Below, one piece after another: positions 1 to 6,529 of a DNA stretch of 64,000 nt. The position numbers were made by a program, and so were the translations under genes. Origin of the DNA: Prevotella sp. (GTDB taxonomy: Bacteria > Bacteroidota > Bacteroidia > Bacteroidales > Bacteroidaceae); assembly GCA_024695815.1 (NCBI GenBank), contig JAILHK010000047.1:62001-126000 (forward strand). The letters run 5' to 3'. Under the pieces are notes generated by a model that worked only from the letters and a program-made list of their open reading frames with translations, did not search any database and was not told where the DNA came from. Each line of letters starts with the position of its first letter. The first letter of the stretch is position 1.

Positions 1-642
1 CTTGACAATCTCGCCAGGACCGATGTCGCGCACGGTCTTATAGCCCAGATTGGGGAAACTGGTGCTCTCGCTCGACAGGGCGTAGCCGTCTTCGCGGTGG
101 CCCAGCACGATAGGTGTGCGGCCCAGGAAGTCGCGTGCAGCAATGATGCCGTCCTCGGTCAGGATCAGCATAGAGCACGAGCCCTTAATCTTACGATAAA
201 CCAGGTTGATGCCATCCACAAACGTGTTGCCCATATTGATGAGCAGCGCCACGAGCTCCGTTTGGTTCAGATTGTTGGCGCTCTGCTCGCTCAGGTGCAT
301 GCGCTGTGCCAACAGCTCGTCGGCAATCTCGCGCAGATTGTTGATCTTGGCCACCGTGACCACGGCATAGCGTCCCAGATGTGAGTTAATGATGATAGGC
401 TGAGGGTCGGTGTCGCTGATGACGCCTACGCCCTGATTGCCTGAGAAATCGTCGAGTTCATCTTCGAACTTCGAACGGAAATAGTCACGCTCCAGCGAGT
501 GGATGCTACGCGAGAATCCCTTCTCTGTATCGTAGGTTACCAAACCTGCACGTCGTGTACCAAGGTGTGAATTGTAGTCAGTTCCGTAAAACAAATCGTT
601 TACGCAACTCTTCGTAGAGATTGTGCCAAAAAAGCCGCCCAT
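1..642 (-). CDS. PurF-like class II amidotransferase / phosphoribosyltransferase, 3' end outside window
   Basis: The first 214 codons are present and the gene runs off the left edge with no stop. The protein begins MGGFFGTISTKSCVNDLFYG and continues with YNSHLGTRRAG and, near residue 65, SGNQGVGVISDTDPQPIIIN. Further on come INMGNTFVDGINLVYRKIKG, SCSMLILTEDGIIAARD and SSESTSFPNLGY. This is the N-terminal glutaminase-fold layout of amidophosphoribosyltransferase. PurF normally starts MCGI or matures to an N-terminal Cys nucleophile, and here residue 2 is Gly. From memory, a Cys-less PurF-like protein starting MGGFFGT is widespread in Bacteroidota beside a normal PurF, so this is probably that paralogue and not the first enzyme of purine synthesis. 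The role is unknown. The start is clear: it lies about 30 nt downstream of a good promoter. Confidence 0.8.
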   Translation of the reverse strand, partial: MGGFFGTISTKSCVNDLFYGTDYNSHLGTRRAGLVTYDTEKGFSRSIHSLERDYFRSKFEDELDDFSGNQGVGVISDTDPQPIIINSHLGRYAVVTVAKINNLREIADELLAQRMHLSEQSANNLNQTELVALLINMGNTFVDGINLVYRKIKGSCSMLILTEDGIIAARDFLGRTPIVLGHREDGYALSSESTSFPNLGYKTVRDIGPGEIVK

Positions 643-675
643 AATTGTTATCGCTGTGTTGATTAAAATCGGGTG

Positions 676-707
676 CAAAATTACAAAAATCTCGCTGAAT
701 GCGCAAC
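676..707 (-). promoter_or_regulatory. Bacteroidota promoter for the PurF-like gene
   Basis: On the minus strand the -7 box TAATTTTG (676-683) is preceded by a GTTGC -33 element (703-707) with a 19-bp spacer, which is the Bacteroidota sigma-ABfr layout. It overlaps the terminator hairpin of the upstream PAP2 gene. Confidence 0.65.
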
Positions 708-724
708 ATTTCAACGAGATTTTT
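685..724 (-). terminator. Intrinsic terminator of the PAP2 gene, overlapping the next promoter
   Basis: On the minus strand, arms of about 14 bp (711-724 and 685-698, one G-U pair) close a 12-nt loop, and the 3' arm ends in a T run. The PAP2 stop codon (711-713) sits inside the 5' arm. The -33 and -7 boxes of the next gene lie in and just past the same hairpin. Confidence 0.7.
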
Positions 725-1670
725 TGTATATATATCTTAAAAGGAAATAATAAAGCGTACCAACAAATACACCGGCCACGGCATCAATGGCGTAATGGGC
801 CATGATATAGAAGGTGCCGAAGAACATCAGCACGGCGCAGGGCAACAGGCAGAAGAACAGCCAACGGCTGCGGGCCTGCCACGCCAGCCACAGCAGGATG
901 GTGGTGACGCCCACATGACTGCTGGGGAAAGCGGCAGTGGGGCGCTCGCCGGCGTCGTGCGAGATGATGGTGAGCTGATGGAACAGTCCGTCTTGCCATC
1001 CGGGAATGGGCAGACAGTCGGTGTTGTTTTCAAAATAGTAGCCCACGTTGGGGAACACACCTTGTGCTATCTGGTCCACCCCTACGGCGCAGTAGTAGAA
1101 CTGCGGGCCGGCCACGGGCAGGAAGATAAACACCAGGTAGAACAGGAAGAAGCCGCCCAGCATGATGAATGCCATGCGGTCGAAGTCTTCGAAACGCTTG
1201 AAGAGGTAGTAGAGCATCACGACCACCATGACCACATAGTAGCTCTCGTAGCCCATCTTCACCAGTTCGCTGACCAGCGGTTGCGGGTATTGCTGGGCAA
1301 AAAGCAGTGCGGGCTGACAGCCGAAGAGGGTCTGTTCCCACTGTGCAAACACGTGGTCCAGATTGGGCAGCACGCGGTTCAGCTCATACGTATCGGGATA
1401 CCACAGGCCCAGCAGCAACAGTTGTGCCAGGGCTCGCAGAAACATGGTGAAGCGGCAAGGCTTCAACGCATAAATCTCTTTCAGTAGGAATATGGCTGCC
1501 AGCGTCTGCAGACGCACGCTCAGCATGGGCATCAGGTGCATTTCATGACCGAACGAATAGTAAGTCATGAGTATTGAAGTAAGCACCAGGTAGGCCATGA
1601 TGAGCCATTCGAAGGCCAGGAATCCCTGGCGGGGTTGCTCGTCGCGAGCAAAGAGTTGCTTTAAATCCAT
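711..1670 (-). CDS. PAP2-superfamily membrane phosphatase / AUR1-like protein
   Basis: A 319-aa polytopic membrane protein with about six or seven hydrophobic segments. The PAP2 signature is in the C-terminal half. AGERPTAAFPSSHVGVTT supplies the PSSH motif with its catalytic-type His, and AHYAIDAVAG supplies the second HxxxD-type motif. The long hydrophobic N-terminal half and the total length resemble the PAP2_3 (AUR1-like) group, not short soluble PAP2 enzymes, so a lipid phosphate or lipid headgroup substrate is likely. The start overlaps the last 10 nt of the upstream epimerase gene, so the two are translationally coupled and probably act in one envelope or lipid pathway. The exact substrate cannot be told from sequence. 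Confidence 0.8.
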   Translation of the reverse strand: MDLKQLFARDEQPRQGFLAFEWLIMAYLVLTSILMTYYSFGHEMHLMPMLSVRLQTLAAIFLLKEIYALKPCRFTMFLRALAQLLLLGLWYPDTYELNRVLPNLDHVFAQWEQTLFGCQPALLFAQQYPQPLVSELVKMGYESYYVVMVVVMLYYLFKRFEDFDRMAFIMLGGFFLFYLVFIFLPVAGPQFYYCAVGVDQIAQGVFPNVGYYFENNTDCLPIPGWQDGLFHQLTIISHDAGERPTAAFPSSHVGVTTILLWLAWQARSRWLFFCLLPCAVLMFFGTFYIMAHYAIDAVAGVFVGTLYYFLLRYIYKKSR

Positions 1671-2665
1671 CCGTTATCTTGATACCATTTCACGGTGAGG
1701 GGCACTCCCCTCTCCAGTGTATATTGTGGGTTATAGCCCAACTCGCGTCGGGCGGGCTCTATGTCGCAGCGCCAGTTGCGCTGCTTCAGAATGTGATACT
1801 TGTCGTTGTTCAGTGCGCTGATCTTACCACGCAGATGACCTATCTTGTCGCCAAACCAGATGACCACGCGCAGCACCCATACAGGGGCGGTGATACGAAT
1901 CCACCAGGGGTTGCCCAGTTCTTTTCGAATAAGGTCGGAGAAGGTGGACGACTGATACACCTCGCCATCGCTGAGGAAATACTTGTGTCCTACCTGTCCG
2001 TGGTCTAATGCTAGGAAGACGGCCTGCACCACGTCGAGCACATAGACAAAGGTGATGTCCTGACGGGTGTAGCCCACAGCGAAGTCGCTATGCTGCTTGA
2101 TACTCTGCACCATGAGGAAATAGTCGCGCTCGCGAGGTCCATAGACGCCTGTGGGGCGGAGAACAATGAAGGGGAACGGCTCACCTGCAGCATCCAAGCT
2201 ATCCAACCAGCGCTCAGCTTCGAGCTTACTCTTGCCATAGGCGGTGTTGGGCTGTGGTGTGTCGGTATCCAGGATCTCCGTGTAGGGCTGCTGCTCACGA
2301 ATAGCACCGAAGATGCTGAGCGAACTCAGATAGACGAAGCGCTTGAGTGGCATCTTCAACGCCATCAGCGCACGCACCAGGTTCTTGGTGCCCTCGGTGT
2401 TCACACGGAAGAAGTCGTCGGTGTTCAGGCATTTCGTCACACCGGCAGCATGCACCACATAGTCGAACTGATGCGGACGCAGCTGCTCCTCCAGTCTGCT
2501 CTGGCTCGACAGGTCGAGCTCCAGGAAGTGCAGTCCGTCGATGTTCAGGAAGTCACGTTTGCTACTGCCACGCACGGCTGCCCAGGTGTCAAAGCCCTGG
2601 CGCACGGCCTCTTCGCAAATGAACGAGCCAATGAATCCGCTGGCTCCCGTGATAAGAATCTTCAT
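1661..2665 (-). CDS. NAD-dependent epimerase/dehydratase (extended SDR)
   Basis: A 334-aa extended short-chain dehydrogenase. The N-terminus MKILITGASGFIGS carries the GxxGxxG nucleotide-binding loop. VHAAGVTKC is the next SDR motif, and the active-site YxxxK is in TAYGKSKLEAE near residue 145. LRPTGVYGPRERDY follows, as in sugar-nucleotide epimerases. A longer open frame extends upstream to 2728, but MKILITG at 2665 is the true start because it begins the Rossmann fold and lies just downstream of the TACCTTTG box. It is the first gene of a two-gene operon with the PAP2 protein. The substrate could be a nucleotide sugar or a lipid-linked or 3-beta-hydroxy compound. Confidence 0.88.
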   Translation of the reverse strand: MKILITGASGFIGSFICEEAVRQGFDTWAAVRGSSKRDFLNIDGLHFLELDLSSQSRLEEQLRPHQFDYVVHAAGVTKCLNTDDFFRVNTEGTKNLVRALMALKMPLKRFVYLSSLSIFGAIREQQPYTEILDTDTPQPNTAYGKSKLEAERWLDSLDAAGEPFPFIVLRPTGVYGPRERDYFLMVQSIKQHSDFAVGYTRQDITFVYVLDVVQAVFLALDHGQVGHKYFLSDGEVYQSSTFSDLIRKELGNPWWIRITAPVWVLRVVIWFGDKIGHLRGKISALNNDKYHILKQRNWRCDIEPARRELGYNPQYTLERGVPLTVKWYQDNGWI

Positions 2666-2684
2666 AGATATTGAAATTTGGGTG

Positions 2685-2722
2685 CAAAGGTAGTGATTAT
2701 TAATAATAAATTCGTATTTTTG
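2685..2722. promoter_or_regulatory. Divergent promoter pair, epimerase and M15 peptidase
   Basis: On the minus strand a TACCTTTG -7 box (2685-2692) lies 20 nt from the epimerase start. On the plus strand a TATTTTTG box (2715-2722) lies 17 nt from the M15 start. The two promoters face away from each other within about 40 bp. Confidence 0.65.
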
Positions 2723-2739
2723 CAGCAAAAAGTGACACT

Positions 2740-3384
2740 ATGAGACTCTTCTTATATATTAATATGGTGGCGGCGATGCTCTTTGCACAGAGCTGCACGG
2801 CACAATGCAAGGATTTCACGATAGAGGAAATCAACGACTCGATATGGCACGTGATGCAGGGAAAATCGTATCATGAGAACCCGCACATCAAGCGCTCGGA
2901 CCTGCGCTACATCCGCGTGCTGCACTGGGACTACGACGGCAAGACGCGCCGGGGCGAGATGGTGTGCAACAAGCTCATTGCGCAAGACCTTGTCGACATT
3001 TTCCGCGAGCTCTACAAGGCGCAATACCCCATCGAACGGATGGTGCTGCCCGACAACTACGATGCTGACGACGAGCGACAGATGCGCGACAACAACTCGT
3101 CGTGTTTCTGCTACCGGGTCATCGCCAACTCGAAGACGCTGTCAAAGCATGCCATGGGGATGGCTGTGGATCTGAACACGCTCTACAACCCCTACTACCG
3201 TCGTTATCCCAATGGACGGGTGGTCATTCAGCCCACTACTGGCAAGCCCTACTGCGACCGCACAAAGCAGTTCCGCTATAAAATCACCAAAAACGACCTG
3301 GCCTATCGCCTCTTTAAGAAACACGGATTCTCGTGGGGCGGCGAATGGAAGTCGCACAAGGACTACCAACATTTTGAGAAATAA
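2740..3384 (+). CDS. M15-family D,D/L,D-peptidase, exported
   Basis: A 214-aa secreted protein with an N-terminal signal sequence (MRLFLYINMVAAMLFAQSC), possibly a lipoprotein although the lipobox is imperfect. The C-terminal half has the M15 zinc signature: SKHAMGMAVDLN gives the first His and the Asp ligand, and DYQHFE near residue 208 gives the last His. GFSWGGEWKSHKDYQHF is typical of the M15C group (L-Ala-D-Glu or D-Ala-D-Ala peptidases). The role is probably peptidoglycan cleavage in the periplasm. It appears monocistronic, with its own promoter, and is followed directly by the 22-bp repeat array. Confidence 0.85.
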   Translation: MRLFLYINMVAAMLFAQSCTAQCKDFTIEEINDSIWHVMQGKSYHENPHIKRSDLRYIRVLHWDYDGKTRRGEMVCNKLIAQDLVDIFRELYKAQYPIERMVLPDNYDADDERQMRDNNSSCFCYRVIANSKTLSKHAMGMAVDLNTLYNPYYRRYPNGRVVIQPTTGKPYCDRTKQFRYKITKNDLAYRLFKKHGFSWGGEWKSHKDYQHFEK

Positions 3385-3385
3385 A

Positions 3386-3546
3386 GGTAGTTTCAGTACC
3401 ACCATTTGGTAGTCTCAGTACCTGGCGTTGGTAGCCTGACTACCAGGCGTTGGTAGCCTGACTACCAGGCGTTGGTAGTGAGACTACCGCGGCTTGGTAG
3501 CCTCAGTACCAACGCCTGGTACGACCAGTACCAAAATGTGGTACTC
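3386..3546. repeat. Array A: 22-bp-period intergenic repeat, GGTA...TACC units
   Basis: Units start at 3386, 3408, 3430, 3452, 3474, 3496, 3518 and 3540, an exact 22-bp step. Each unit is a 15-nt core GGTAnnnnnnnTACC followed by a 7-nt tail. Units 3 and 4 are identical (core GGTAGCCTGACTACC, tail AGGCGTT). The unit-6 tail AACGCCT is the exact reverse complement of AGGCGTT. The unit-5 core matches the reverse complement of the unit-2 core at 14 of 15 positions. The last stretch forms CCAAAATG...CATTTTGG. It begins one base after the M15 stop codon and ends about 140 bp before the next promoter. There are no unique spacers, so it is not a CRISPR. Function unknown. Confidence 0.9.
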
Positions 3547-3685
3547 ATTTTGGTACTGCGAATTAACATCTGTTTGCACTTCGTTTACGTTCATCACCGC
3601 TGTTGCACAGTGTAAACATAACATAAAAAAGGCAAACTTCCATGCTTTTTGCACGCAATCGGGACTGTTTCAAAAAGAAAATAAT

Positions 3686-3693
3686 TACTTTTG
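3686..3693 (+). promoter_or_regulatory. Promoter -7 box for the TlpA-like gene
   Basis: TACTTTTG, 39 nt before the start codon of the thioredoxin-like gene. No convincing -33 element at 19-21 bp. Confidence 0.5.
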
Positions 3694-3732
3694 CACTCGA
3701 AACTTATTCACTAGCAACACAACAAGAAGAAT

Positions 3733-4713
3733 ATGAAAAGACTTTTTTCACTGGCTGCACTACTGGCAGCAGCACTGCCTTTCATGGCACAAACACAGTT
3801 CACCGTGAAAGGTACGGCTCATAAAGACGCCAAGACACTGGCCTTGATGGAGTTAGGCAAAAACCAACAACCCGAGACCATCAACGTGACCAACGGCACT
3901 TTCACCATCAATACCGACAAGCCCGAAGGCACGGTGATGGCTATCATGGATGCTCAGAACAACTTGTTCAACATGTTCGTGGTGGATGGCAAGGAGATGA
4001 CGCTGGATATGAACACCGACGAGGTGAAGGGCTCGGCACAAAACATGGCACTTACCAAGTTGGCGCTCGCCATGAGCAAGGCAAAAACGGAAACAGAACA
4101 GGAAGAGGCTCTGCGCCAAGGACTGGCTGCTAACCCCAACAATGCTGTGGGCGCCTTCGCCATGTCGCAACTCATGTATGTCATGAGCTACGACGAGCTG
4201 AAAGCAGAGATTGAGAAGGATGCACCCTACCTGAAACACCCCCTGTGTGCCAAGGTAAAACCATACTTGGAGTCGCTGGCCCTGCGTGCACCCGGCACCA
4301 TGTTCAAAGATATTGAAGAGGCCGACACACTGGGCAACAGCCACAAGCTGAGCGAATATGTGGGCAAGGGCAACTATGTGCTGATAGACTTCTGGGCTTC
4401 GTGGTGCGGACCCTGCATGATGGAGATGCCCAATGTGAAGGCTAACTTCGAGAAATACAAGGCTAAGGGCTTCAACGTGGTGGGCCTGTCGTTCGACCGC
4501 AATGCAGATGCTTGGAAAAAGGCTATCGTCGAGAAGGGACTGAACTGGACGCACCTCTCAGACCTGAAGTTCTGGCAGACCATCGCTGCCGAGACCTACG
4601 GCATCCGCAGCATTCCTTCGAGCATCCTGTGCGACCCCACCGGTAAGATCATCGCCTTAGACCTGCGCGGCGAGAAGCTCGGCAACAAGCTGAAGGAGAT
4701 ATACGGTTTCTAA
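3733..4713 (+). CDS. TlpA/ResA-type thioredoxin-like protein with N-terminal DUF4369-like domain
   Basis: A 326-aa exported protein with a signal peptide (MKRLFSLAALLAAALPFMAQ). Residues about 25-115 look like the DUF4369 beta domain common ahead of Bacteroidota thioredoxins. The C-terminal thioredoxin fold holds VLIDFWASWCGPCMMEMPNV with a WCGPC redox pair near residue 225, then NVVGLSFDRNADAWKKAI and the cis-Pro segment GIRSIPSSILCDPTG. It probably acts as a periplasmic thiol-disulfide reductase. It has its own promoter and a strong terminator, so it is monocistronic. The physiological partner is unknown. Confidence 0.88.
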   Translation: MKRLFSLAALLAAALPFMAQTQFTVKGTAHKDAKTLALMELGKNQQPETINVTNGTFTINTDKPEGTVMAIMDAQNNLFNMFVVDGKEMTLDMNTDEVKGSAQNMALTKLALAMSKAKTETEQEEALRQGLAANPNNAVGAFAMSQLMYVMSYDELKAEIEKDAPYLKHPLCAKVKPYLESLALRAPGTMFKDIEEADTLGNSHKLSEYVGKGNYVLIDFWASWCGPCMMEMPNVKANFEKYKAKGFNVVGLSFDRNADAWKKAIVEKGLNWTHLSDLKFWQTIAAETYGIRSIPSSILCDPTGKIIALDLRGEKLGNKLKEIYGF

Positions 4714-4732
4714 ACAACTGCTAAAACGCAGG

Positions 4733-4774
4733 AAAAAGCTTAGCCTCACATCGTGTAAGGCTAAGCTTTTTTTT
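4733..4774 (+). terminator. Intrinsic terminator after the TlpA-like gene
   Basis: AAAAAGCTTAGCCT pairs with AGGCTAAGCTTTTTTTT around a loop of about 11 nt. The stem is long and ends in eight T. Confidence 0.9.
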
Positions 4775-4786
4775 GGTCACAATACC

Positions 4787-4886
4787 TACTTTTGATTAAT
4801 CTGTTATGACATATAAAAAATGGCTTTGCAAAAGCAAAACCATCGTTTTTCGGTATTGCACAACTCATGCAATTATCCTACCTTTG
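4787..4886 (+). promoter_or_regulatory. Upstream region of the haem operon: two -7 boxes and an inverted repeat
   Basis: Two candidate -7 boxes, TACTTTTG (4787-4794) and TACCTTTG (4879-4886), flank an inverted repeat at 4820-4843 (ATGGCTTTGC, AAAA, GCAAAACCAT; one mismatch) that is followed by CGTTTTTC. The second box best fits the operon start and leaves a 5' leader of about 70 nt. The inverted repeat could be an operator (haem loci are usually iron-controlled) or a short attenuator. I cannot assign a regulator. Confidence 0.5.
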
Positions 4887-4964
4887 CAGCGCTTTTTGAG
4901 CCACGACACAGCGTAGCTTTTTATATAAAAAAAATATATTAATCATTTGTAATCAGGTATTAGC

Positions 4965-5843
4965 ATGAAGAAGATTTACTCAACAATCCTTGCAGTTGCC
5001 ATGATGTTTGGCATGCAGTCGTCAGTGATGGCAGAAACGTATCAGGCATGGGGTGCCGTGCTCTTTTCTTACATCACATCACCTATGTATGATGCTGACG
5101 AAACCATTGAAGTGACCAACGAGACCATTAAGTTTCACTCAGACACGTGGGGCGACGGTTCTTTTGCCACCGCCAACGGCGAAGGCACACTGACAATGGC
5201 CGGTCATGGCGAGCCAAAGCAATATGCTGCCAACATCACGGGGTCTGTGGAAAGCCAGCAGTTTGTGATTAGTGTGCCCTCGGTGATGGGAGGAACGACC
5301 ATCAACGTGACACTTGGCGACATGCCCGCCACTGTTGCCGTTGACGGCACCTATAAGGCTGGCACCTATGCCAATGCAGCCTACTTCCAGAAATATGCAC
5401 CCACGGCCGACCAATCCATCGCTGTCAAGGTCAACGAGGGACTGGAATCAGTGAGCGTGAGCCACACGTCAGAGACTTGGGGCACATTCACCTATGCGGC
5501 AGTGACAGTGACTGCCAACGAGGATGGTTCGTTCACGCTGCAAGGTGAAGGCACCTGCGCCATGCCAAGCATGCAAGGAGGCGACCCCAAGAACTATGCT
5601 TCTGATTTTAAAGGCACCGTGAAAGATGGTGTGCTGACAGCAGAACTGGTGGTGCCTTCTGTGATGGGCGGCGTGACCGTGGTGTTCAATCCTGCAGACT
5701 TTGAAGAGGTCGTGGCTACATCTGTCAGCGCCATCCGCAAGGATAATGCCGCTGCACCTGTCTTCAACATCCATGGTGTGCGTGTGGATTCCAACTATAA
5801 GGGTGTCGTTATCAAAAACGGAAAGAAATACTATCAGAAGTAA
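4965..5843 (+). CDS. Calycin-like domain protein, first gene of haem operon
   Basis: A 292-aa exported protein (signal peptide MKKIYSTILAVAMMFGMQSSVMA, cut near residue 23). It contains two tandem copies of a beta-rich calycin-like domain, about residues 25-125 and 145-245. Both copies contain SDTWG or SETWG, a GEGT turn and the motif VPSVMGG, so the second arose by duplication. The last 40 residues (FNIHGVRVDSNYKGVVIKNG then KKYYQK) look like the C-terminal sorting-type tail of many Prevotella secreted proteins. Its stop codon overlaps the start of the HmuY gene by one base (TAATG). The family sits beside HmuY in several Bacteroidota loci, so a role in binding haem or a haem carrier at the surface is inferred. 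Confidence 0.75.
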   Translation: MKKIYSTILAVAMMFGMQSSVMAETYQAWGAVLFSYITSPMYDADETIEVTNETIKFHSDTWGDGSFATANGEGTLTMAGHGEPKQYAANITGSVESQQFVISVPSVMGGTTINVTLGDMPATVAVDGTYKAGTYANAAYFQKYAPTADQSIAVKVNEGLESVSVSHTSETWGTFTYAAVTVTANEDGSFTLQGEGTCAMPSMQGGDPKNYASDFKGTVKDGVLTAELVVPSVMGGVTVVFNPADFEEVVATSVSAIRKDNAAAPVFNIHGVRVDSNYKGVVIKNGKKYYQK

Positions 5844-6526
5844 TGAGCAGACACCAACTTCTGTCAATGCTGGGAATAGTCGCTGTCATGGGACTATTCT
5901 CAGCTTGCGATATGATGGGAGGCCTGTATGACGACACCATCACGGGCGGCGACGATCGTCCAGACGTGCCCGTAGTGGAGCAGCGCGAGGGACAATACTA
6001 CATCGATGCCACCAGCTATACGAAGTGGGTTTACATCAACATGCACGGCGACTCACTGGCTATTACCGTGGCAGACATCAGCACCGAGGACCATACAGAG
6101 ACGGGAGCGCCCGAGGAATGGGACTATGCCCACCACCGCTACGACGTGAAGACCAACGACGGTAGCGTGGTGATGACGGACTGCCACTCCATCGAGCAAC
6201 TCGAAGCCATGGGGCTTCCTGCAGAGACGGCATGGACAAAGGATGAATATAGCGAGCAGAGCATCACCGTAGATATGTCGCACATGTTGGAAGGCTACCT
6301 GGACTATGCCCCGGGCTTCAAGAACCGAGAGGCTGGTCGGTGGCTGAATGTGGACACCAGCACCATGCCACCCATCTACACCATGTATGACAATGTGATG
6401 CTCTACCGTTTCAAAGACGGCACTTTCGCTGCCGTTCAGCTGGTGAACTACATGAGTACAGACCGCTATCAGACCAAGGGTTGGATGACGGTGAACTACA
6501 AATATCCCATCTTTACGAACCAATAA
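5843..6526 (+). CDS. hmuY: HmuY-family haem-binding lipoprotein
   Basis: A 227-aa lipoprotein: MSRHQLLSMLGIVAVMGLFS then the lipobox Cys in SAC, near residue 22. The HmuY core is recognisable. DATSYTKWVYINMHGDS is the first strand pair, and EWDYAHHRYDVKTNDGSVV is the family's W-D-HRYD-TN segment. The end has FAAVQLVNYMSTDRYQTKGW. HmuY proteins bind haem outside the cell and pass it to the HmuR receptor. Which residues hold the iron is not obvious here (His and Met candidates are present), and the ligands vary across the family. It overlaps the preceding gene by one base and lies 3 nt before the receptor gene. Confidence 0.88.
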   Translation: MSRHQLLSMLGIVAVMGLFSACDMMGGLYDDTITGGDDRPDVPVVEQREGQYYIDATSYTKWVYINMHGDSLAITVADISTEDHTETGAPEEWDYAHHRYDVKTNDGSVVMTDCHSIEQLEAMGLPAETAWTKDEYSEQSITVDMSHMLEGYLDYAPGFKNREAGRWLNVDTSTMPPIYTMYDNVMLYRFKDGTFAAVQLVNYMSTDRYQTKGWMTVNYKYPIFTNQ

Positions 6527-6529
6527 TCG

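Noticed and set aside
1661..2728. Longer epimerase start at 2728
   Set aside because: It would place the promoter box inside the gene and add 21 residues ahead of the Rossmann-fold start MKILITG.
3386..3546. Array A as a set of stacked intrinsic terminators
   Set aside because: The imperfect palindromes lack T tracts, and exact 22-bp phasing over seven units is not expected for terminators.
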